Positions 34,391 to 46,259 of a stretch of DNA of 64,000 bases are shown piece by piece. This stretch comes from Epiperipatus broadwayi (taxonomy: Eukaryota; Onychophora; Udeonychophora; Euonychophora; Peripatidae): contig JAQFVV010006215.1 of assembly GCA_028023455.1 (NCBI GenBank), positions 4,447,230 through 4,511,229 of the forward strand. The letters are read 5' to 3'. A program made the translations under genes and the position numbers. A model generated the notes under the pieces. That model saw only the letters and a list, made by a program, of their open reading frames with translations. It made no database searches and was not told the DNA's origin. Each line of letters opens with the position of its first letter. Position 1 is the first letter of the stretch.

Positions 34391-35590
34391 TATATAGTTG
34401 CCTAGAACATTTAGTTGAATATGTTATTTCTTTTCAAAACATTCCATCCAAGATTATCATCCATTAAGCATCTATATTAATATTTGACCAAGTATTTGTA
34501 ATTGTTAAGTATCTTCTAATTCATGATTATCTTTATTTTATTTTATTTTTTGAAAAAATATATTAAACATTATTCTTTTTAGCATTTATCTTTAGCCCAA
34601 CTTTCTTACTTTCATCTGATAACTCTTGCAACATTTACTGAAATTTTAAAGCATTATTATTTTTTTTATGTGTCAAAGCGTCAGCCAGGAAGTGAACCCC
34701 AGGACAACTGCTTGTAAGGCAGCTGCGCTAATCTCTCGGCCACTAATGCTTGACTTCTAAAGCATTATTTGCAACTACAATTACATTTTCTGCAAAATCT
34801 AGACGATTAAAATAATATCCATTTACTTTTTTTACTTAGCTTCCCATTTTATTTTCCACTAAATACTTTATGTAAAACTGTTATAAAATTTTTTGGAGAT
34901 ATAGAATTATCCTGTCTACATCGTCTAAATCTTAATATATTCTTATTATTATCATATAAACTAGTCACTGCTGTTGCATTTTTTAAATATTACGCAAAAT
35001 ATGACTATCCCATGTCTTTGGCAATATAAAGCTTTAATCGCTGTAGAAATGTGTATAAAATTAAATGCTTTTTAATAATGTATAAATCCAAAGTATAACT
35101 TATATTCATTTGGTCCTTTTTATAATTTCTCTCAATACTTAGTTTCAATTCACTATGCTAAAACTACTTTTTTAATCTATTTTGTTCATTTGGTTGGTTA
35201 AAATCCAAAATTTACTGCAGACAAATGGTAATTATCTTGGTAAAAAAAATTATTAAAAAACTGAAAAACTAATATGTGGGTTTTAATATCTTCTTTATAA
35301 TCTTTCTTAAATATCAATATTACTGACATTCTTCCAATCATTTAGACATTGGGTATATAATCTTGCCAATAAATTTTCTAGTTCTTCACTTGCTTCTTTT
35401 AAGATATCGATTATAATTTCATCATTTTCTAAAGTTTTTTTCCCCTTATTCACAGATTCAATTACAAGTCTTATTTTTTCATTTAAAATATTTGGTAATT
35501 CATGAGATGTAGTAGTAATTGTAGTGTTTAATTTTTTTTCCTTATTACTATATAAATCCTTGTGTACCTCTTTTGCACCTTTCATAATAT
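34391..35590 (-). pseudogene. RTE LINE reverse transcriptase, broken
   Basis: The 92-codon piece 35307-35585 reads EVHKDLYSNKE ... KGKKTLENDEIIIDILKEA, the pre-RT region of RTE LINEs (normally GK-x-P-G-x-D-x-I). Lower coordinates give the RQG-D-S-I-SPK motif B region in altered form, followed by an FADD-like segment (here Ala-Glu-Asn) and YLGQI, colinear with the 62.6-63.0 kb copy. A tRNA-like retroposon splits it at 34.66-34.76 kb. Confidence 0.8.
34659..34757 (-). mobile_element. tRNA-like retroposon copy 5 with target-site duplication
   Basis: Minus strand: GTCAAGCATTAGTGGCCGAG, 7-nt anticodon loop CTTACAA, B-box region GGGGTTCACTTCC, GACGCTTTGACA and an A tail. Flanked by the 12-bp direct repeat TAAAGCATTATT at 34647-34658 and 34758-34769, which belongs to the RTE coding sequence. 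Confidence 0.92.
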
Positions 35591-35752
35591 CTCTCTTTTT
35601 AATAATAGTTCAATCTTTTCTTTTTAATGTTAAAATAATTTTTCTTCCAATACCAAGATATTGTTTTATACTTTTGAAGCTTTTGTTTGCTTTTATAGCT
35701 TTTCTATCAATTCATAGTTATATTTTTTATAACATTATTAATTCTTTTTCAT

Positions 35753-35980
35753 CACATGATCACCATTTCTTATGCTTGCTCAAGCTGTTAAAACAGGCAA
35801 AACTCTTTATAAAGTAGTGCCACTCAGTGCAAGCTAGAGTAATCATTGGATGCAAGGTTTGTGCATAAAATCCATATATTAGATGAATAGGCTCTAGATA
35901 GGGATTTTATGCACAAACCTTCTTGCATCCATTGATTATTCTGGCTTGCACTAAGTGGCACTACTGTATGGACAGTTTTA
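35753..35980. mobile_element. Palindromic repeat, family A copy, inserted in RTE LINE
   Basis: Inverted arms begin AGGCAAAACTC (35795 onward) and end with the complement near 35975. The inner arms carry AGTGCAAGC-AGAGTAAT and CTTGCATCCA. The left side has the family extension CACATGATCACC. A direct repeat of about 10-12 bp (TCTTTTTCAT) flanks it at about 35743-35752 and 35983-35992. Confidence 0.8.
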
Positions 35981-35985
35981 ACTCT

Positions 35986-37085
35986 TTTTCATATTATTTT
36001 ACAGAATTCCAAAGATTCAATTCTTCTAAATGAATCATTTATAAAAAAATTTATATTCTTTCTTTTCTTCATATACTGAAACATTACTAGTGAATGATTT
36101 TTTTTCTACCAGTTATGTTTGTTGGTTTTTAGAATATCATTATCTTATTAATTTCATTTAAGTTTGAACCAACTTCAAAGTATGTCAATATTCTTAAAAT
36201 AATGATCAAATTTTCATTTAAATTTAGTGAAATGTTTTTGAAAGTTAGGAATATACCTATTGTTAATACTCTCTCTCTCTTTTTGATAGTTTTTATCTTT
36301 TCTACTCTTGTGCTAACATGTGTCTTAGATATCATTAACGGATCATCACTTCCTGTGCTGAATCTATTATGAACATTACCAATCTTGAAATATATGCTTT
36401 CTGTTAGTGTCAGAGTCAAAATATTATCAAATTATATTACACTTTCATTTGATGTTTCCATATCCCTTTTCATTTAGTATTTTTTTATTTCAACAAAAGA
36501 ATTCATAATATACATTTTCCCTCTGCAAATGTATCATTTTCCATTTCTGTCACCGCAGTTAAATTTATCTACAGCACTTTCATCTTTCAATTATTTTCTA
36601 ATTTGTGTATTACAATTTCCCATGAAAATTTTGAAATTTTGATATGATTGAAAGCATTTTGTGCATATAAAAATCCTCTACTTCTTTATTACAATAAGTT
36701 ATTGGGATATATGTCTGAATTATGTGCATTTAATATCTTCCCTTAAGGAGAATAGTTTTTCTTGCTACTCTAATAAATTATAAATCTTTACAATAATTGT
36801 TTGTGAATTTATAGCAAACATATTACATTTATATTTTCAATATTTATGCCATCATAATAAAGTACGGAACCACTTTTCAAATAAATTGTCTCTTCATGCT
36901 TCTTTTAGATTCACAAAGTTTAACAATATGCCAGTTAATATTAGACAATATATTTTCCACTTCGTATAATTTTTCTTTAATTGAAATTGACCTGCAATTT
37001 TAAGTAGCTAAATGAAGGTCACCATTTAATGACATCTTGGATCTACAATCAGAGGATTCTTAGTAGCCTCCATTTTCTATCCTGA
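35986..37085 (-). pseudogene. RTE LINE endonuclease domain, broken
   Basis: The minus strand starts near 37.07 kb with a possible Met, then KLYEVENILSN (the pattern of RTE endonucleases before the first strands), I-I-Q-T-Y-I-P in place of the usual I-x-x-Y-A-P, EVEDFY, and, in the 96-codon piece 36129-36419, FSTGSDD at the position of the catalytic GSDH. The His of SDH is Asp, so the nuclease is dead even apart from stops. Confidence 0.8.
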
Positions 37086-38759
37086 CTAAAATGCCTTTAA
37101 AAGCATCCTGGGAATGAGAGTAATAATATAGTTAGTTTAGTAAAAAAAAAATCAGTCAATACTTAGACAATCCCAATATTAATAACAATCAGCAATCTCA
37201 ACTTGTTGTCAAGGCAATCTCCATTTAACAATATATATGATGTAGCACTAAATTGTGATGAGAAACTTCCAAATTGCCATCTGTGATGATCAAATGTTAT
37301 CAATTGATCATATTTACTTACAAATGATTTTGATTTAGTGCCAACATTAGTAAATAACGCTATCATATTTTGATATACAGTCAACATCATATATTTAACC
37401 CTGCTTATCTCAGCATGCAGATCTACATAAAAAATGTATAATATCCATGAAACTAAAAATTTAGAATATTAATTTTACCATTGCAAAAGGACTTAATAAA
37501 AGATCAAATTAATGAAAAATAAAAAAATAACACTAATGAATAAATATTATATGGTTAATTGAGATTATGTAAAGTTTGAGTATCCAAATGTTAGGTTGAG
37601 AATAATCATACCATTCAATTAATTAACTTTTTTTTTTCTCTCAGATTCAGAAATGCATTGAGCAGAATAATAAAAATAACCCAAAATAAAATAACTAACT
37701 ACTGAATTGCTAGGATTTATATGAAGTCTGATGTCTTGAAATTGATGGAATAGACAAGATTCTTAATCCATCTCTAGAAATTAAAATACCCAATGACAAC
37801 ATACTTTTAAGATCAAACTCAAACCTTTTATCAGTATAGTTTTGATTTGGTATTTTTCACATAATAAAACAGATTACTTCTTGACAAGCCTGGATAGTAT
37901 AGTATGCTTCAAAACATTTATACCTGAATTGACTATCAAAAAAACATATCCTCAAATGTTTGAGTTTTTATCCAGATCATTGAATACTTTTTTTTTTTTG
38001 AGGCTAGAATGTGTATAAGTTAACTTTTTTTATATATATTTACACTTATATTATAAAAAATAATTTATATCCTACATATCCATGAAGCTCCAAAATTATC
38101 AATTAAAACAGTAATTCATGAATGAAGGTAGGTAGAAGATGCTAAGTTGAGTGTCTTATGATGCTGATGTTTTATTTAGCCAACTACAATGCTACATTAT
38201 TTCCAAATGAAGCATGATTGTAAAAATAGGGGTGTGTATGTAATATTTAATAAGAGTACTGTTTGTGAAATCAGCAACATTTTAAAATTATCATAAAATA
38301 AAAATGCTGGGGAAAATGTTTCAATATGAAGACCAAAAAAAAAACAACATCTATAAATTGCTAATTATTTTTTTGAGAAAGATCCAAAGAAAAATCAAAA
38401 TGAAATTATCCAAATCAGAATACAACAAAGTTTGATTATTTTGTAAAAAAAAAAAAATCCAGAATTTATGGATAGTTAAATTGACTTTGAAGATAGATCA
38501 GACTTCAATAAATATATTACAAATATCAAGTACAATGATAAAATTGTAATATTATTTAAATGTCATGTACATTTAGCAGAGACTTTTATATAACTTAATT
38601 GTATTCATGCTGAGCATGCTTTTGACATGGATGTCATATTCATAGCAACCTAAGTTTATTTAATGTTCATGGCATTTATATTCTTTTAGTCATTACTTTA
38701 ATATTTAAGTATATTTCCTTCTATTCAAATTTATTAAAATAATCCATTTTTTGGAAAGA
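37086..38759. other. AT-rich stretch, nothing recognised
   Basis: No supported feature. The 75-codon frame at 37163-37390 has no motif. Confidence 0.45.
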
Positions 38760-38990
38760 GATATACACAATTCTTTTTTATTTATAGCATTGTGATCCTC
38801 TGCCATTCCCCAGGCCTCTTTGATCTTGTGTTTCCTGTCTTCTCTTTTTAAACATAAATTTCAGCCGTTGTTAAATCAAACTTATGGCCTGATTTTTGTT
38901 TATGATCCATAAATATGAATGCATATTCTTCACTCCTTTGTGCCCTACAAGTATCTATACTGGGCTAGTCTAATTGATAAATTAGCATGT
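38760..38990 (-). mobile_element. Penelope-like element fragment (GIY-YIG end), antisense
   Basis: The complement aligns over about 200 bp with 33950-34150 kb: RLAQYRYL matches RLAQHKYL, followed by the same downstream blocks in shifted frames. Only the 3' end of the nuclease region is present. Confidence 0.7.
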
Positions 38991-40439
38991 GCAATAATTT
39001 ATGAAATAAGATATATGATAAAGAAAAACATGAAAATAAATATCAGAAATTTTGTAATATGGGAATTAATAATACCATAAAGAATATAACACTGTTAAAT
39101 GGAAAGAAAAACAATAGGAGTAAAAGCATCTAAGATGTAACTTAATTTACAATTAATAACCTAATTTTCTGTAATATTGTCATCAGTTGAGTTTTTCAAA
39201 CAATTTACTTTCTGAATTTATGATTATTTTTTGTTTCCTATATTTTTAAATTTTGTAAGGTAGAATCTAATTTATACTTTTTAGCTTTCTGAATGTATAT
39301 AACAATTAATTATATCTTTTGCAACATATATTACTTTCATTTTTTAATCTTTGTTTTTTTTTTTTTTTTTGGCCTAAATCTATCTTTTTAAACATTTTTT
39401 CCAACACTTTTGCTTACCTTAGTTTGACGAGTCCTTTTTATTTTCTTTATTTTTAGCATCTTCCTTGTTATTTTTTAATTCATTGATTGTTATTTATTGT
39501 AACAAGATAATAAAACAGTAACATAAACATCTGCTGAACTTCATGGAAATTTTCCTATCATTAAATCATATAGTAATATATATATATGTACAGAGAATAA
39601 CTCTAAGAAAAAAAACCCTGAAAAACATAGACGTAAATGGTGGATAAGGGTCGGCAACTAAGATATTGATGAATTTGAAATGACTAAATTGTTTTTATTA
39701 GTGCTTTTAAACATAGCTAGCTTTACTAGTTGTCTGTTTCACTTTTTTTAAAAAAAAAAAAAAGTTTTATGATATTTTTAATATAAAGAATAAATTTGCT
39801 TCTGCCTTAATCAAACATTTGTCAATAATTCATTTAAAATAAGTTCCAATAACATTTTCAATAATTTTAACAGGCTCATTTTAAATACTGTCTCAAGCAT
39901 CAACATTGACCGGTCACGTCTTATTCACGGTTTATTATAAATTTTATATCTTTATGATAGAATACAAAGGAATAAAAATAAGATCTTAGTAAGTGCGAGT
40001 TGATGGACCAAATAGATCTAAGCACATTTTAATATAAATTACATATATGTATCTTTAATAATAAAAAGTAAACAAAATATTTAGATTATCATTTTACAAA
40101 AATTACTTGCTTAATTAACTATTTAATGATTTAGTAAAAATATAATGAATTTTTGTTTAGAAAAGAAATACGTGCTGACATCGCGCTTAATAAGAATTAA
40201 TATTTAGAAAAGAAATGTAAGTGAACAAAATTGTCATTTGCTTGGATGTCTAAGAATCACTAATATATTATAAACAAGACCTATCATAGTTGTTTTTTAT
40301 TCTTAAAAATTGTCTACTTTTTTCGTCTTTAGTTTTTTTGCAAACATTTTTGATTTGAATCGAGAAAATTTAAAAAGCAATAAATTTGGAAATGTAACAA
40401 ACATATTGTTGCATATATAGAATTCAAGTAAAAGGATGA
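38991..40439. other. AT-rich stretch, nothing recognised
   Basis: No supported feature. The 39870-40010 stretch is slightly GC-richer and has no match. Confidence 0.45.
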
Positions 40440-41165
40440 GTTAAAAATTATCTGCACTTTGGTTGTATTAAAACTTCTTTTGGTCGCACAGACATCGCCA
40501 TCTTCTCAGTCACTGTTATACAATTCAGAACGTTTTATTAGTTCAAATGTGACTGCAATAAATAATGGCTGATCCACTTGTGATTTGCACAAAAGATCAT
40601 AGTGCAGTAATTCATTTTTTATGGTCGAGGATGTGCTGAATATGAAGAAAGTATTTTGTCATAAACAAGTGTGTATGTATGGATGAAAGGTTCAAGAAAG
40701 GTCACACACTTTGATCAACTGAAAAATTGCTTGCACTTTTCTGGAATTCTAAAAAGCTAGTATTGGACGATTATCAGGATAAAGATTCAACAATCAACTG
40801 TATGCATTACGGGATGCTCATTGAAGCCTAAAATTTATACAAAACAGAAGAGGCTTTTATCCAAGAATATTATATTGTTGCATGACAATGCACATCTGCA
40901 TCCTGCTGCCCATACTGTCAACATTCTCCAAAAACTCCATTATGAGGTTCGAGAATCCTCCCTACAGTCTCATTAGACTATAATTTGTATGGTCCCCTGA
41001 AAGAAGCTAATGAAGAGATGAGAATAGTACATTCCTGGCTCACAAAACTCATTCCAAAACATTTTAAATAAAAGAATACAAGGACTTATTGATAGATAGA
41101 CAAAATTTATTGAAAATCAGGACAATTACGTCAAAAAATTGATTAAAATAAATTCTACAGCTAGT
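40440..41165 (+). pseudogene. mariner transposase relic with internal deletion
   Basis: Plus strand from ATG 40565: MADPLVICTK, then VIHFLWS, the helix-turn-helix start of mariner transposases. A VYVWMERFKKG-like segment near 40670 follows in another frame. LFWNS/DYQDKDSTIN (around 40733-40800) and LLHDNAH (40875-40893, second catalytic Asp at 40884-40886) then match the catalytic domain. DYNLYGPLKEA starts with the third Asp at 40976-40978, after a small deletion. The first catalytic Asp region is deleted. Normal length would be near 345 codons; this has about 200 codon equivalents. Terminal repeats not identified. Confidence 0.9.
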
Positions 41166-41183
41166 GTGGATATTTTTTTGATA

Positions 41184-42341
41184 GTTTTATAATAGCGCGT
41201 TGAAACCACCTGAGGGCGTTCTTTCTATGATAGCACACACAAATATGCTGTTTACATGGCCTCTGCTATTGAAAGTTCTATTTCTAATGCTTAAGCCTAG
41301 AAATAGTCCGTTGTTACATGGTGGCTGTATCTATTTCTATGCTAATGCACAGAAACATGATGTTTAATCTGCCGCAGAAGCTATCGTGTCAGCTTACAGC
41401 TCAGATTTGTGTTACACACTTTTGATGTGCGATCACATTTCACTTTTGAGTACAGTATTGTGTGAGGGGCTGGAATTCCGAATGTCAAAACTATTTTAAT
41501 ATTCATTAAGACCTCCCCCTCTATCTCTTAGGTTTTATGAATATCTACTAATAATTATGAGCATAGTCTCATGCTTCCATAGCCCAGATTTCCTGCTCAA
41601 AAAATTCGGCAAGTGTAGGTGCAAGCGCAATTTTGATCAAATCACGCTAAGTCACGTTTCTGCAAGAACAACTGCGAGCTTAATAAAATGGCAGAAATAG
41701 TAAAGTTTCTGAATGTCAAAGTTCTCTGACTGCTGGAAGGGTTATCAAACGAAAAAGCTTGAAGCTGCATGCATGCTGTTCATGAAGAGCCAAAAAAGTT
41801 GGTTTTAATTGCCGTATATATTTGTTTTTTGTAATTATCATAAAAAGTTAGTCAACCTTTGAGTTGTATTCCGTTTTGTTAAGAATTGTAATCCCCGCCC
41901 CCCAAAAAAAAGTTTGACTTTTTGTTGTAAATGTTACCATTAAATGGAAATATATCTATTTGTAATTTTTTTTTTAAAAAGTTGATTTCGTAGAATACCA
42001 AGCTGAAAATATAAGCAATGAAAAGAATAAAAAGTAACTACTTTTTAAAATTAATTTCGATTTATGTATTTTTTTTAAAAAAATTGATTTGATATTACTT
42101 TTAAATGTGATAAACAAACCAAAAAAAACCCCGGCCCAAAATATAAGTAATGAAAAGAATAAAAATTAAGTACTTTTTTAAATTCATTTTGATTTGTGCA
42201 TTTTTTTAAAAAATGTATATTACTTTTAAATGTGATAAAGAAACCAAAAAAAAAAAAAATCCCGGCCCCAGAAACATTATATTTATCTTTGTTTACAAAC
42301 AAACCATGCCCTCAGGCGGTTTCAACACACTATTATAAAAC
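41184..42341. mobile_element. Non-autonomous TIR element with TA target duplication
   Basis: Terminal inverted repeats of about 39 bp (GTTTTATAATAG at each end, then GTTGAAACC and CCTGAGGGC blocks) with TA dinucleotides at 41182-41183 and 42342-42343. 1158 bp long. No transposase. The right half contains the tandem repeat at 42006-42265. It directly follows the mariner relic. Confidence 0.85.
42006..42265. repeat. Two tandem units of about 130 bp inside the TIR element
   Basis: Each unit contains AATATAAG-AATGAAAAGAATAAAAA, TTTTGATTT, TACTTTTAAATGTGATAAA and ends with a CCCGGCCC block. The left flank shows a third, more decayed unit. Confidence 0.8.
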
Positions 42342-42343
42342 TA

Positions 42344-45310
42344 CCATTTTTTTTTACTCATTCCCATATTTTTATAGGTTTTAAACCTCTTTTGGTGTAA
42401 TTGGCCTCACTATACCTGCAACCATCTATATCAAATAGTTTTGTAGAGTTCTCTTTAGCATGGTATCAAATGAAAGTAATAGGCCCAACTGGCTTAAAGC
42501 CATAAATACTGAACAGAAATTCCAGAAAAATGATAAATATAAGAAATGAAGTTATTTAAAGGTAAAGATAAGCTAATTATAGATTTGTGGGGGTAAACAA
42601 TAAATGACTATGTGATGACTAAAAAATAATTAAATCAAAGAGAATAACATAATGGTGGAGATAATAGAGAATTTCAGGCAGCTTTGTTAAATATGGAACT
42701 GATAGATGATTAATTGATGTATTTAGAAAATTGTTTGTATACAACTATATGAATATCAGTAAAAAAAAATACAGTATAGCAACATAGGATTAATTTAAGA
42801 CTGCCCTGTCTCTCGTTTCTTTATTAATTTAAAATAAATGCAGATAGTAATCATATTGAAAAACATTTAATGAATGATGAAATTGTTTTTTTTTATTGCT
42901 GATACAGGAAACATAAAATCTCTAATGAAAGAAATTTATATAGATTTAAGGTACAAGAATTATATAGAAGTTGTAATACCAAGTTTAACATGTGGAAATG
43001 ATACTATTTTTATATAGCGGTGGAAAGACATAGTTTGGATCATGATAACAAATTTTTACATAGGGAAAACAAAAAATAATTTAGAAAGCTTGGTAATTAT
43101 AATTTACGAATAATAACAGAAAAGCGAAAATTGGATCAATCAATTTTAGCGTGTGAAGTCTTAAAAACTACACCTTTTAAAATTATGGAAAAGGTTAATG
43201 CTTATTTAGAAAGGCCTTGAAATAACATGCCTACCATATCTATAACCTGGAATGTAAAAAAAAAAAAGTCAAGACTTGACTTTTTTTCCTGATAGTTGGC
43301 TCATAGCTAACCTACCTAACCATCTAACCTAAATATATACATAGCTGCCTTTAATTATAAAATAAAAATAAAGATAGAAACAGCTCTAACCCTCATTCTC
43401 CAGCAAATGCAAACCTGATAAGTAGTCTTGTCTTTCACTTTTTTTCTATGAGACTGTGAGATATTTGCCCTAAAACAAGTTATTGTTTTATTTTTTTTAA
43501 AAAAGACCTCTATATATTTATTTAAAAATATCTTTTCAAAAATGCAACTAAATAAAAGAAAATAAATTAAAATACAATGAGTGAGGCTAGACATTGGAGC
43601 AATCTCCAGCTGTGCAATTCAAAATAAGCGTTGTTTCATTTTTAATCAGATTTATTAGAAGCAGTGTGTCAAAATTTTCAAATGTCCAGATTAGATTAGC
43701 AGGTCTGGTATTCTAATAATGTGACAATCCAAAATAAATGTAATAAGAAAAATTGATTTTTTTTAATAAGTTTTACTTCTTTCTGTTTTAACAGATTGTT
43801 TGTTTTTTAAAAAATTTAAATTATTTGCATAACACTTTAATTGCCTGATCTTTTTTTTTTAATCTCTTATCTAATTAAAGCATTTACAATTCATTCTTTG
43901 ACAAAAGTTTTAAATATTTTTTTAAAATCTCTCACCTATGTGGAAAACCACATGGCTGAAATGAATAATACATTACTCATTTCAATATTAATAAATTCAA
44001 TTTATTTATTCATTAAAAGTAATAACTTTTTTTTTTTCTATGAGGTGTTTGCATATCTCTATAATTGTGATACAATGATAACTGTTTGTTTATTATTGTT
44101 TCAATTAAAATAAGCGATGATTAATATTTGCTGTTTCAACTAAAGTGATCATTCTATGATGCATTGCCATGTTTGCCTCAGCCAGTTATGTGTTGAAGGA
44201 AGGGGTTAATATTAAAAAAACTAGAAAGAAATTTGAACCTGACCTATAGATATTTCTCATTATAACATGACACTCTAATTTATAGTATGGCAGATATAAA
44301 TAATATCTAAAATGACAAGGATTAGACCCTCATGGTCAGGAAATATGGCTGGATACCCAATCTGACCACCTTAGTTATTTCATGTACTCCAGTCAATGTG
44401 GTTGTTTCTAATACCAATTAATACTAGTGTTTTAATGTTTGTATTCTAGTCAATGTATATATAAAATGAGGTGGAAAACCCATTTCCATTACAATATATA
44501 CTATTATTTTTCATCTAACTTAAATAAATCTTTTTTTATAATTTTCTTTTGTTTATACAATTTTATACCCCATTTCTGCATTAAAAACTGTTGCAGTTTA
44601 ATAATAACTATTGCATATAGCTAATTCACATATCAGATGATAAATGCAAATCTTTTTCTTTGCTTCTTCATCTTAAACTTTTTATGTTGCTTTAAATAAT
44701 AATTTACTCTATCTATTAAGCTGTAGTTAAACACCTGTTGAGGTCCCTACTATCGCATTTTATACGCATATGCTCGAGGTTATAGCCTCAGTAAATATTA
44801 TCTATCTACTAATATAAATATCTGTAATAATCTTATTGATAATATATTTTACCTATGTACTTTTATCAATTTTTGTATGGATACATTTAAAAATATAGTC
44901 TCCATCTAATTTTTTTACATATACCATTTTGTATGTTTAAATTTCCAGCTTACTCTTTTAAATTTCACATGTGAAATGATTTTCTATGACTCATAAAATC
45001 TCTCTGGGAACAAGAAAATAATCATAAAAATTTCACAACAGAAAAAAGATATTTGGTATAATAGTTACTTTCCAAAAGATTCTATTTATTATCCATATTT
45101 TTATGAAAGCAATAATTTCTTGATCATATCCTTTGCTTTTTCTGTGTTGCTTTCACTATCAAATCACTAGATATTCTAATGCACATTCCATTTTATTAGT
45201 AATTTTGATTCTTATATGTTTATAAATGTCTATTTCTTAATAGGATGTAAAATGGATTCTTCTTAAATGAAATAAGAAAATTTTGTGCATGCTATACAAA
45301 TTATACACCA
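42344..45310. other. AT-rich stretch, nothing firm
   Basis: 42540-43220 has a weak coding look on the plus strand but no recognisable motif. 44110-44420 and 44700-44790 are slightly GC-richer. None can be assigned. Confidence 0.4.
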
Positions 45311-45325
45311 TGAATCTATTTTCTT

Positions 45326-45430
45326 TTTTTTTGAGTGTCATAGCATCGGCTGGGACGCGAACCCGCAACCCGGGCAACTGCCTGCAAGTGTAAGGCAGTC
45401 GCGCTGACCTCTCGACCACCAATGCAAGAC
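45326..45430 (-). mobile_element. tRNA-like retroposon copy 6 with target-site duplication
   Basis: Minus strand: TTGCATTGGTGGTCGAGAGG, duplicated-hexamer anticodon loop (CTTACACTTGCA), B box GGGTTCGCGTCCC, GATGCTATGACA, A tail. Flanked by TGAATCTATTTTCTT at 45311-45325 and 45431-45445. Confidence 0.92.
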
Positions 45431-45445
45431 TGAATCTATTTTCTT

Positions 45446-45690
45446 AAACCAATAAACTTCACATGACTACCTCCTCCTATGCTTGTGTATAACTGTTGTT
45501 AAAACAGGCAGAACTCACTGTATATATTACCACACACAGCAAGCTAGAGTAATCAATGGATGCCAGAAGGCTTGTGCATAAAATCCCCATCTAGTGCCTA
45601 CTCATTCAATATCCCCAGACTAGTTTCTGGCTTATGGCCTTCTAGCTTGCTGTGTGTGGCAATATATATAGTGAGTTTTGCCTGTTTTAA
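45446..45690 (-). mobile_element. Palindromic repeat, family A copy, in the same target as copy 6
   Basis: Inverted arms about 45500-45545 and 45642-45688 (AAAACAGGCAGAACTCACTG and complement). The centre carries, on the minus strand, GAAACTAGTC preceded by a stem II but with CTGATGA lost, i.e. a hammerhead remnant. Bounded by AATCTATTTTCTT at 45433-45445 and 45691-45703. Confidence 0.85.
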
Positions 45691-45703
45691 TCTATTTTCT
45701 TGT

Positions 45704-46202
45704 TGTGAGAATTTTAACATGCAATTGAAAACATATGATAACATTAATCAAAGTGAAGATTATGTGTTCAAACATGAGAAAACTCAATTTGTCATTTGGG
45801 AGGCTGTTATTAGAAGACTCCTTTGAAAGCAAAAAATATTGAATCATTGCAATTATAATAACAGTTAATGTAATATCTTAAAAAGTAAAATAGAATATGT
45901 ATATCATTCTAATTTATTATCTGCAATTACAATTTTTAAGCTGAAAATTACTTCATGTGCATTTAAAAACTGATTTGATTTATAAGCTTAAATAAGTAAG
46001 GATTATTTATGATACTTTTACTAAACTTAATTGATTCAAACATCAAAAAAATTATACAATATGATACATAATATATTTTTTTTTTTTTAAAAAGTACAAT
46101 TTGAATCATAAAAAAATTTATGAGATAATAGTATATGTATAAAATACTTAAACATTTTACAATTATTTATTTTTTATTAATAAAATAATATCAATACTTT
46201 TA
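45704..46202. other. Downstream flank of GTF2H5
   Basis: AT-rich, contains further AATAAA hexamers on the minus strand around 46170-46185 that could serve as alternative polyadenylation signals. Nothing else recognised. Confidence 0.4.
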
Positions 46203-46209
46203 TAAACTT

Positions 46210-46215
46210 TTTATT
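46210..46215 (-). terminator. GTF2H5 polyadenylation signal
   Basis: AATAAA on the minus strand about 45 bases after the stop codon, in AT-rich 3' UTR. Confidence 0.65.
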
Positions 46216-46259
46216 ACATTCATGCTGTAGAAAAACAATGGTAGTAGAAAATATTTTGA

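Larger units (their letters stand above)
32830..37085 (-). mobile_element. RTE-type LINE, antisense, dead and split by three later insertions
   Basis: Read on the minus strand from 37.08 kb: endonuclease, RT and C-terminal region in the correct order, alignable with the sense copy at 62.5-63.5 kb. It is interrupted by a palindrome at 35.75-35.98, a tRNA-like retroposon at 34.66-34.76 and a Penelope-like fragment at 33.29-34.39. Stops and shifts throughout. Insertions inside it must be younger than it. Confidence 0.85.

Noticed and set aside
39150-39200. CTGATGA on the minus strand followed by GAAA
   Set aside because: No pairing for stem I and a mismatched stem II.
42540-43220. Weakly coding-like stretch
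   Set aside because: No recognisable domain in any frame; not reported as a gene.
3353-45430. tRNA genes
   Set aside because: The tRNA-like units have A tails, target duplications and altered anticodon arms, so they are retroposons, not functional tRNA genes.
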